The notes under the pieces are model-generated. The model was given only the letters and a program-made list of their open reading frames with translations. It did no database searches and was not told where the DNA came from. Of a stretch of 34,646 bases of DNA, positions 19,201 to 25,315 are shown in pieces. The translations under genes and the position numbers were made by a program. Position 1 is the stretch's first letter. The number at the start of each line of letters is the position of its first letter. The stretch is from Gammaproteobacteria bacterium (lineage in GTDB: Bacteria > Pseudomonadota > Gammaproteobacteria > HK1), in the NCBI GenBank assembly GCA_009937425.1, contig JAACFO010000031.1:1-34646 (forward strand), given 5' to 3'.

Positions 19201-19305
19201 TCCGTGAGCACGGCGTTCACCTTGATCCTGCTTCCGAGTCTTCTGCGCATCGGTGAAAAGCGCCGCGAAAGAGTGACGGCAACTCCCCAGCCGGTGATGC
19301 CGTGA
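16216..19305 (+). CDS. RND efflux permease, second system
   Basis: The start is GTG 16216 inside the adaptor stop (GTGA). The 1029-residue protein has the duplicated RND plan with two large periplasmic loops and helix blocks around 335-490 and 860-1015. LRLPVQLTPEVEKPEI near the N-terminus is typical of the family. Helix 4, GMTLDAAIVVLENI, keeps Asp402 but has Ala403 where AcrB has its second Asp. Helix 10, GLVVNNAILLVHQ, has Asn925 at the AcrB Lys940 position. It is probably a proton-driven exporter of a hydrophobic compound, but the substrate is not predictable. It lacks its own outer-membrane channel gene. The first and second permeases are only distantly alike over the loops. Confidence 0.95.
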   Translation: MSWTRLALSNPVATTVAVLLVVLFGALSLLRLPVQLTPEVEKPEITISTNWRSAAPQEVEAQIIEPQEKVLRGLPGMTKMLATARRGQGEISIEFEIGHELGRGLLEVLNRLNRVARYPDDADEPVISTVGGRSRAIAWFILKPVNGNTRDIQSYQDFVEEVVQTRFERVPGVARSEVRGGREQEVRITFDPFRAALLGIELPEAARLAGGNEDVSGGEASVGKRRYTVRFTGAFDAQQLGDLVLDWRDGQAVRLRDVAEIEARMVDRKSFVITRGDLAMAVNAHREIGVNVLDVMSGLKQAAEELRDGPLARANLSFEQVYDETVYIDRSIEMLRNNLAIGILLAVGVLWWFLRKFRATLMVTIAIPGSVLAAFLLLDMAGRTLNVISLAGLAFAVGMTLDAAIVVLENIVRLREKGRSADEAAIEGPTEVWGALLASTATTVAIFLPIVFLRDEAGQLFADLALTIAVAVVASLIFALTVIPAAAAAWLKHARIEDRHGGWWRAMTGAIMRLTDTPIRRGMWIATLLTLPVLATWALAPKADYLPEGNRNLVFAFIIPPPGVNIDHIEREMGDVIAARMAPYMTGEQQPKISQYFFVAFPRGVFMGARAEDEDKTGDLVPIINQVVRGFPDTWAFAKRASLFGGFGAGRTVDINLQGRNLETVMRAAQATFGATLQAIPGADVRPFPGLELAEPELRLVPNERRIREAGWNRDTMAQITRALGEGLFVGDYFDGEERRDIIVRVQPWETPEQLDSIPLATPLAGVLPVSELVTVVRTAGPGEIRRLDRRRSVTLQVTPPANMSLEETLAIIKQKVAPVAEALLPEDGEIRYTGTADQLEVALKNMSGSFVLAIAILYLLMSALFRSFKDSLLVLLALPLATVGSVVALWVINDGLDYVGVDVFQPMDLLTMIGFIILLGLVVNNAILLVHQTRAAERMGLGRREAVEQAVGLRLRPILMSTLTSIFGMLPLLVIPGPGTELYRGLAAVIVGGMSVSTAFTLILLPSLLRIGEKRRERVTATPQPVMP

Positions 19306-19476
19306 ATTCATAACAACAGGCCATATCAAGGGGCCATTACAAGCGCCGGTTAGAATTGTGTACGCGCATCGGCTAGACTCATACACGGCCGATTCGCTGC
19401 CGGCTGCACGCCCGCAACGATCGCCGGTCAAAAACAACAACAGCGCTACTCGGGGAAGCTTCTGTTCGGCACGCCC

Positions 19477-21675
19477 ATGAATCGTCCCAGGCGTATACCG
19501 TCGGCACTGCTCGGCACCATCTGCTTTACCGCGCTCTGGGTGTCGTTCACGGCATCGGCCCAGGAAATCGACAACCGTCCCATCTACTACGTGATGCTGA
19601 AAAGCCTGGAGGACGGATTTCAAACCTACAACATCAGCCTGGCAGCAGACCTCAACAGGCGGGCTTCCGAGCTCAAGGCCCGCTACGAAACCGACCGCCT
19701 CGCAGTCATTGAAGAATTCGAAGCGCTGCAAGCGCAACGCTCTCGCAGACAGACGCAATTCAACTCCGAACGCGAGAGACTCAACGAGCGCATTGCTGCC
19801 GTCAACGAACAAATAGCGCTGCGTGACGGGCGCATCAACGAAGAGCAGCGCATACAGGGACGTCACTCACCCCGCTACGCGAACGATCCCCGCATCAAAT
19901 CCCTCAAAGAGGGCATTGCCGCACAACTTGCCGAAATCGATGCTGTCAGAAGCAACTACCTGACCCAATCGACGGCCACCGGCAAGGCGCGGGCGGCACT
20001 TACCAGGCAGATCGAGGAGTACATGAACGCCGGGGATCCGTTGGCCCTGGAGATCCGCTCACTCGATGAGGACTGGCAACGATTCGCCGAGACGCAACGG
20101 GGCAAACTAAAACAAGTAGCCGACGACTATGCGGTCGATTACGCCGCATACGACAAATGGCTGGAACAAGAGCGCACCACGCTGAGTAATATGCGCGCGG
20201 CGGTGGCGAGTGCCCTCGAGACGGGCCGGAAACAGCGCGCCCTGCACGCCGAAACAGATACGGCCTTGCGAAGCCTGATCGATGAATACAATGCGCTCGT
20301 GGCAGTGCACAACAAGGCCGGGGCCAGTGATCCGAACCGTGACCAGCGGGCAATACAATTTGCCGAACTTGAGAAACAGATCACCAAGCTGCAAGCCAAC
20401 CTGACCCGGGCCAGGGAAAGCGTACTGAAAGTCACCGAGGAACTTACGCAAGGGAATCAAGAGCTCACAGAGCACTACGAGCAATTCGCTGCGCAAAAAC
20501 GCGAGCGGGATACTACGCTTGCAGCCGACCTTGCAGAGCTCAATGCAACCAGGCTCACCGTCGAAGCCGCCATCGATGTGCGCCGGCGGAAAGTAGACAC
20601 GCAGATTAAATCACTGGAAGCACATATCAGTGGAGAGCTGCGCGATGCTCGCAACAATCTGGAGACGTTGAACACGCGCCTGATCGAATCTTTCGGGCGC
20701 GACCATGAAGGATTCGATACCGCGATTACGCACGTGCTCGAAATGAATGACGATGGACTGCTGTACACTGCGACCGGCGCACCTCGATTCGACTTATCGC
20801 GACCGCTCACGGCCGATGTATACACGGCGGTGGATCGACTCCAAACCGACCGTCACAAAATCGATGCGCGTATCGTCGCCATAGAGGAAAGCGAAGGCGG
20901 CACGCAGCAGAGTTCCAGCGGAAATTCGGCGGCGGCGGGGATGCTTGAACGGGACCAAGCGGTGTTGAGCGCCGAACGACAGCAGCTGCTCGAATCCTAT
21001 GCCACCTCTGCCAGACAGATCCAAGGGCAGTCGGGGGCACTCGAGGAACGGCGACGCGCAATTGACACCCGCTTTGCCGATGAGCGCGCGTTGCTGGGCG
21101 CGCTTTACACGGCACGCGCAGATGTGATCCGCTCGGAAATGCAAGCCTTGCAGGGAGTATTGGTGGCGGCCGTAACAGGTCAACCCGATGCAGCACCGGG
21201 CGGCAGCCATCACGCCCAGTTGATGGCCGCGCTGAAGCGCAGCGCCGGGCAGATGAAAACACCGGTGGACGAATCTATCCTCGCCCGGCACGCGCTCATG
21301 GATCAGATCGCCTCGGACTTGCCCGATGCGGGAATCGCTTCTCATCCCGGTGACTGGCAGACCTTCCTGTCCCGCAAGGTGATCGCCAGCAAAGAGCTGA
21401 CCGGTACCGACAAGGCAGCTTTTGCCGGGGCCTGGCTCGCGCACCTTCGCCGGCAACCCCGGTTCATCGAGATTGCCAATGCGCTTGGTGCAAGCGCCGC
21501 GGTAACCGCGGGCGAGCCAGCGTTTTCCAACCTGTTCTTGACCGGTGTCTTCGACCACTCCACCATCACCGAGCAACAGTTGGATGGCGGTGGCATCGGC
21601 ATTCAGGTAAACATCCTCGGCCGCGTTTACCAGCTCACCGCCGACGGGTCCCTGGAGGCGTTGCCAAGCGGATAG
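19477..21675 (+). CDS. Secreted long coiled-coil protein of unknown function
   Basis: The 732-residue product has a signal peptide (MNRPRRIP, a hydrophobic core, likely cut after ASA28). The mature part to about residue 590 is mostly long charged helices rich in Glu, Arg, Gln and Ala with heptad-like spacing, for instance around 60-130, 200-260, 290-400 and 500-560. The final 130 residues are less coiled and look globular, ending in a Gly-rich GGGIGIQVNILGRVYQLT segment. I recognise no enzyme motif, membrane helix or lipobox. It likely acts in the periplasm, perhaps as a spacer or scaffold. It has its own upstream gap of 171 bases and is followed after only 22 bases by an APC transporter, so the two are probably co-transcribed. 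Function is unknown. Confidence 0.85.
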   Translation: MNRPRRIPSALLGTICFTALWVSFTASAQEIDNRPIYYVMLKSLEDGFQTYNISLAADLNRRASELKARYETDRLAVIEEFEALQAQRSRRQTQFNSERERLNERIAAVNEQIALRDGRINEEQRIQGRHSPRYANDPRIKSLKEGIAAQLAEIDAVRSNYLTQSTATGKARAALTRQIEEYMNAGDPLALEIRSLDEDWQRFAETQRGKLKQVADDYAVDYAAYDKWLEQERTTLSNMRAAVASALETGRKQRALHAETDTALRSLIDEYNALVAVHNKAGASDPNRDQRAIQFAELEKQITKLQANLTRARESVLKVTEELTQGNQELTEHYEQFAAQKRERDTTLAADLAELNATRLTVEAAIDVRRRKVDTQIKSLEAHISGELRDARNNLETLNTRLIESFGRDHEGFDTAITHVLEMNDDGLLYTATGAPRFDLSRPLTADVYTAVDRLQTDRHKIDARIVAIEESEGGTQQSSSGNSAAAGMLERDQAVLSAERQQLLESYATSARQIQGQSGALEERRRAIDTRFADERALLGALYTARADVIRSEMQALQGVLVAAVTGQPDAAPGGSHHAQLMAALKRSAGQMKTPVDESILARHALMDQIASDLPDAGIASHPGDWQTFLSRKVIASKELTGTDKAAFAGAWLAHLRRQPRFIEIANALGASAAVTAGEPAFSNLFLTGVFDHSTITEQQLDGGGIGIQVNILGRVYQLTADGSLEALPSG

Positions 21676-21691
21676 GTGCCGGCTCGGCGCC
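21675..21691 (+). other. Intercistronic hairpin before the APC transporter
   Basis: GGTGCCG (21675-21681) and CGGCGCC (21685-21691) pair over seven positions, one a G-U, with a 3-base loop. It begins in the last base of the coiled-coil gene stop and ends 6 bases before the transporter ATG. No U-run follows, so it is not a standard terminator. It could limit ribosome access or protect the mRNA end. Confidence 0.4.
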
Positions 21692-21697
21692 TCACCA

Positions 21698-22933
21698 ATG
21701 ATGGATAAGCATATGCCTTCGTCAGGGCGCGAGGTTGGCCTGGCCCGCAACCTCGGCCTCAGCCTGATCACACTCTATGGCCTCGGCAACATCCTCGGCG
21801 CGGGCATTTATGTGCTGGTGGGCGAAGTGGTTGGTGCCGCGGGCATGGGCGCACCCATGGCCTTCGTCATGGCGGCCATGATTGCGGCTTTGACCGCCTT
21901 CAGCTACGGCGAGCTCGCGGCGCGTTTTCCCGTGAGCGCCGGCGAAGCAGTGTATGTGGACGAGGCTTTCGATGTGCGCTGGCTGTCCATGGTGGTGGGA
22001 TTGTTGATCGCCACTGCCGGCATGGTTTCGTCAGCAACCCTGGCGCGTGGATTCGTTGGCTACTTCCAGGTACTGCTGGAGTTGCCCGATGCGCTTCTGA
22101 TCGTCTGCCTGGTCGCGGTCCTCGGATTCATCGCCGCATGGGGCATCAAGAGCTCGGTGCGCATCGCCGCAACTCTCACCCTCATCGAAGCCGGTGGGCT
22201 GATCATGATCATCATCGTCGCCGGCGGTGAACTGCACACCGTGCCCGAACACCTGCCTCGGATGTTATTGCAAGACGGAAATGCGACGCTTGCAGGTGTG
22301 ATTCTGGGTGCATTCCTGGCCTTCTTCGCATTCATCGGTTTCGAGGACATGGTCAACGTCGCCGAGGAAGTCGAGCGTCCGGAACGTAACCTGCCGCTGG
22401 GTATTCTCATCGCGTTGTGCGTATCGACGGTCATTTATCTTTTGGTGGTTCTGGTGGCACTCACCAGCGTGCCCATGGAGCGGCTCGCCGAGAGCAAGGC
22501 GCCGTTAGCATTGGTTTATCAGCACGTGACCGGGCGGTCTCCTATCCTCATCAGCGGCATCGGCGTACTCGCCGTAATCAACGGTGCGCTGGTTCAGATC
22601 ATCATGGCCGCGCGCATCTTCTACGGCATGAGTGCAAAGGGCTGGCTGCCACGCGCTCTGGGCACGATAAACCCGACCACACGCACGCCTGTGACTGCGA
22701 CGGTGGTCGTTGCCGTTATTATTATTCTGCTGGCGACCTGGTTTCCCCTGGTGCACCTGGCGAGCGCCACCAGCTTTCTCGTACTTGCGGTGTTCGGTCT
22801 GGTCAATCTGGCACTGGTCGCGCTGAAGCGGCGCCAACCCAGAGTGGTCGGTGTGATGCCCTGCCCCGTATGGGTGCCGGTGGCAGGCGCGGTCACCAGC
22901 TTTGGATTGCTTTTTGCTCAGTTTTTGCCCTGA
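21698..22933 (+). CDS. APC superfamily amino acid permease
   Basis: The 411-residue membrane protein has about 11-12 hydrophobic helices. The helix-1 motif LYGLGNILGAGIYVLVGEV (27-45), with its broken GAGI centre, is the hallmark of the amino acid/polyamine/organocation family. FSYGELAARFPVSAGEAVYVDEAF (about 67-90) is the helix-2 region, and AFIGFEDMVNVAEEVERPERNLP marks helix 6 and its following loop. It should carry an amino acid or related cation through the inner membrane by symport or exchange. An ATG at 21701 one codon on is equally possible, and the ribosome site is weak. It is followed after 3 bases by the phosphatase gene and preceded by the coiled-coil gene, suggesting one operon. 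The substrate is not predictable. Confidence 0.92.
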   Translation: MMDKHMPSSGREVGLARNLGLSLITLYGLGNILGAGIYVLVGEVVGAAGMGAPMAFVMAAMIAALTAFSYGELAARFPVSAGEAVYVDEAFDVRWLSMVVGLLIATAGMVSSATLARGFVGYFQVLLELPDALLIVCLVAVLGFIAAWGIKSSVRIAATLTLIEAGGLIMIIIVAGGELHTVPEHLPRMLLQDGNATLAGVILGAFLAFFAFIGFEDMVNVAEEVERPERNLPLGILIALCVSTVIYLLVVLVALTSVPMERLAESKAPLALVYQHVTGRSPILISGIGVLAVINGALVQIIMAARIFYGMSAKGWLPRALGTINPTTRTPVTATVVVAVIIILLATWFPLVHLASATSFLVLAVFGLVNLALVALKRRQPRVVGVMPCPVWVPVAGAVTSFGLLFAQFLP

Positions 22934-22936
22934 ACC

Positions 22937-23434
22937 ATGACGAGCTGGAAAATCGATACACTGATCGTGCCTGGTTCCAGTGCCCGCATTGGTCTGTGCG
23001 CGTGCCCTGGCCGATGGGGTTCATTATCGGATGACCTCGTGCAATTGCGCGACTGGGGCGCCCGAGGTGTGCTTACCTTGATAGAAAAGCATGAGTTCGG
23101 TCAGCTCGGCGTGACATCGCTGCCCCGGCAGATCGAGGCTCTTGGTATGCACTGGTGGCATCTGCCGATCCGCGACATGGGGACCCCGGATGCGGGCTTC
23201 GAGGCACGCTGGCGGTCAGTGGGCCCGGAACTGCACAACCTTCTCCACGACGAAATACCGGTTGCATTGCACTGTTACGGCGGTAAGGGACGAACCGGCA
23301 CTATCGCAGCACGCCTGCTGGTGGAATTGGGAACTGCGCCGGCGCTCGCCATCGAGCACGTGCGCGCGGCGCGACCGGGATCAATCGAGACCAGAGAGCA
23401 GGAAGAGTTCGTGCATCGCTGCAAGGTCACGTAG
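22937..23434 (+). CDS. CDKN3-like dual-specificity / tyrosine phosphatase
   Basis: A 165-residue cysteine phosphatase. The P-loop HCYGGKGRTG at 112-121 gives the HC-x5-R signature with Cys113 as nucleophile and Arg119 for phosphate binding. Asp80 in LPIRDMGTPD is a good candidate general acid. GARGVLTLIE (41-50) is the usual strand before the catalytic half. The length and layout fit the CDKN3-like family of bacterial dual-specificity phosphatases, probably cytosolic. Three bases separate it from the APC transporter, so they are co-transcribed. Its 3' end faces the cNMP/GAF sensor gene across 33 bases, and a Ser/Thr kinase lies just beyond, which makes a kinase/phosphatase pairing worth testing. 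Protein, nucleotide or lipid substrates are all possible. Confidence 0.9.
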   Translation: MTSWKIDTLIVPGSSARIGLCACPGRWGSLSDDLVQLRDWGARGVLTLIEKHEFGQLGVTSLPRQIEALGMHWWHLPIRDMGTPDAGFEARWRSVGPELHNLLHDEIPVALHCYGGKGRTGTIAARLLVELGTAPALAIEHVRAARPGSIETREQEEFVHRCKVT

Positions 23435-23467
23435 CACTGGCGCCCGGCACTGGCGTGAGGCGTGTTG

Positions 23468-25099
23468 TCACATATTGAGCACGATCGCCACGCCGAGCTG
23501 CGATGCGATAGCGCGGAGAACCTTGACGTCCTCGTCGTCGAAGCTGCCTTCGATCTTATTGTCGGCCTGCACGGCACCTACAACCCAGCCGCGGCGATTG
23601 ACGACGGGAACACACAACACGTTGCGGGTGCGGAAATCCCGCTGCCTGTCGAACTCGGGATTAAATCGCTGATCACCGTAAGGATCGTGAATATTCACCA
23701 CCTCACCGGTAATCGCCGAATACCCTGCCACGAGAGAGGATGCATGCACGCGCAGGTGTTCGGTTTGACCACCATCAGCAATCACTGACCACATTTCCTT
23801 CGCGTCCTGATCGTAGGCGAATAAGGTGCTGCGCTCGCAACCAAGTAATTCGTTCAACTCGGCGCCGATTTCCTTCATAACCGAGGTCAAGTCCTGCGTC
23901 TGCGTCACGATGGTGGCAACGTCCAGCAAAGCGGCCATGCGGTCGTGACTGCGAACCACGTCCCGGTAGAGATTGGAGCACTCGGCAGTAATCGCCGCCT
24001 GGTCGGCAAAAACTCTGACCAGGCTCTCATCGTGTTCATCGAAGATACCGATTCGCTTGTTAACGACTTCCAGCACACCGATGAGTTCATCTCCGTGCCC
24101 GTGTACAGGTGCGCACACCACACTGTGGGTACGCCATCCCGTGCGTTGGTCCGACTCACGGTCGAAGCGTTCGTCCTCGGCGGCATCCGCAACATTGACG
24201 AGTTCAGCATGGGTGGCAACCCAACCGACGATTCCCTCACCCGCGGAAATGCGAACGTCCCGATGCCCGATGCCTTCGCCGACCCGCGACCATAAGTCGC
24301 CGCTTTTCGGATCGATCAAGTAGAGTGTCACCCGCTCTGCGTCGGTCAGATGACTGATACTGCGCACCAGTTGTTGCAGAAGCGCTTCGATTCCCTGCTC
24401 GAGGGCTTCGGAGGTCGGAAACTCGATGAATTCGGCAAGATGCCCGAGCCTGCGATTCGTGGCCGGATGCCGATACTGATTCTCTTGATACAACAGGTTT
24501 GTACGGCGCAGCCTGTTGGTGACGACATCCATAAACGCGGTAGCGACGTTGGCATTGCTCTCGAAGCAGTCCGTGAGATCCTCGTAGCTGGCGCGCAGCA
24601 ACTGGACAGTTTCGAGCGCGCGCACGGATGCGGATCGAACACCATTGGTGAAGTAACCCATCTCGCCTACGGGCTCGCCGGGAAATACCCGGGCCAAGGT
24701 CGTTTCGCTTTCCTCCTCGCCAGTGCGAAATACTTCCAAGCGCCCGGATCCGAGGACATAGAGATAGGGATCTCTATCATCCTGCGTAATCAAACTCTGC
24801 TCGGAAAGTACCGACACTTCCTGAAAAACAGCGCTCAACTCCGCGAGGTCATTATCGGAAAGTGAGGTAAAAAGCGGACAGGCTCTGAGGCGATCCATGC
24901 GCTGTGCCTGAATGCCTGCAAGCAAAGCGTCCAGTGATACAGCTTCGTCTTCCAGCAGCAACTCGCCGAGGCGTTTGCCCGCGGCGCCATTCTGCCCGCT
25001 GCCCTGCTTCGTCAGTGCCGCCTGCAACGCCTGATTCGAACATTCGAGATACTCTCCCAGGCGACGGGAACTTGGTGAAATGCTCGGTTCGGCGGCCAT
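23468..25099 (-). CDS. Cyclic-nucleotide sensor protein: MshEN-like, cNMP-binding, GAF, GAF
   Basis: The 543-residue soluble protein begins with a short GspE/MshE N-terminus-like region (two RLGEYL/RLGELLLEDE-type helices, about 13-65), a fold that in MshE binds cyclic di-GMP. A cNMP fold follows at 73-190, with cassette VGEMGYFTNGVRSASV and Arg155. Two GAF domains lie at about 232-375 and 388-543. Each GAF carries the NK-x4-F-x3-D pattern (Asn347-Lys348, Phe353, Asp357-Glu358; Asn514-Lys515, Phe520, Asp524), the motif typical of cyclic-nucleotide-binding GAFs in phosphodiesterases and cyclases. There is no catalytic or DNA-binding domain, so it probably acts through a partner. The adjacent kinase, upstream on the same strand with a 216-base gap, is the obvious candidate. 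Upstream DNA holds several inverted repeats. Confidence 0.9.
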   Translation of the reverse strand: MAAEPSISPSSRRLGEYLECSNQALQAALTKQGSGQNGAAGKRLGELLLEDEAVSLDALLAGIQAQRMDRLRACPLFTSLSDNDLAELSAVFQEVSVLSEQSLITQDDRDPYLYVLGSGRLEVFRTGEEESETTLARVFPGEPVGEMGYFTNGVRSASVRALETVQLLRASYEDLTDCFESNANVATAFMDVVTNRLRRTNLLYQENQYRHPATNRRLGHLAEFIEFPTSEALEQGIEALLQQLVRSISHLTDAERVTLYLIDPKSGDLWSRVGEGIGHRDVRISAGEGIVGWVATHAELVNVADAAEDERFDRESDQRTGWRTHSVVCAPVHGHGDELIGVLEVVNKRIGIFDEHDESLVRVFADQAAITAECSNLYRDVVRSHDRMAALLDVATIVTQTQDLTSVMKEIGAELNELLGCERSTLFAYDQDAKEMWSVIADGGQTEHLRVHASSLVAGYSAITGEVVNIHDPYGDQRFNPEFDRQRDFRTRNVLCVPVVNRRGWVVGAVQADNKIEGSFDDEDVKVLRAIASQLGVAIVLNM

Positions 25100-25145
25100 G
25101 TTCAGATTGGGCAGGATGCTCCAGAATCAATCAGCCTATCATCTC

Positions 25146-25164
25146 GTCAGCGCGGGACGCTGAC
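25146..25164. promoter_or_regulatory. Inverted repeat upstream of the sensor gene (proximal)
   Basis: GTCAGCG and CGCTGAC form perfect 7-bp arms around CGGGA, 47 bases upstream of the sensor start. It could be an operator or a leader hairpin. Confidence 0.4.
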
Positions 25165-25203
25165 ACTGGGGCCGAAAGTAGCCCAGTGGATGGCCAATAG
25201 ATG

Positions 25204-25220
25204 GCTGATACTCTATCAGC
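25204..25220. promoter_or_regulatory. Inverted repeat upstream of the sensor gene (middle)
   Basis: GCTGATA-CTC-TATCAGC is a perfect 7-bp inverted repeat with a 3-base centre, about 105 bases upstream of the sensor start and 96 bases past the kinase stop. It has the size of a dimeric-regulator operator. No T-run follows on the minus strand, so a terminator is less likely. Confidence 0.42.
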
Positions 25221-25270
25221 ACTTCCTGACGAAAAATTTTAGGATACGGCGGGAATTAATGCTACGTACT

Positions 25271-25290
25271 ACCTGCCACTTACTGCAGGT
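25271..25290. other. Weak hairpin after the kinase gene
   Basis: ACCTGC and GCAGGT pair around an 8-base loop, 26 bases past the kinase stop. No T-run follows on the minus strand. It may mark the mRNA end or be chance. Confidence 0.25.
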
Positions 25291-25315
25291 TACAAATAAT
25301 CACGAAAGGTGTTTT

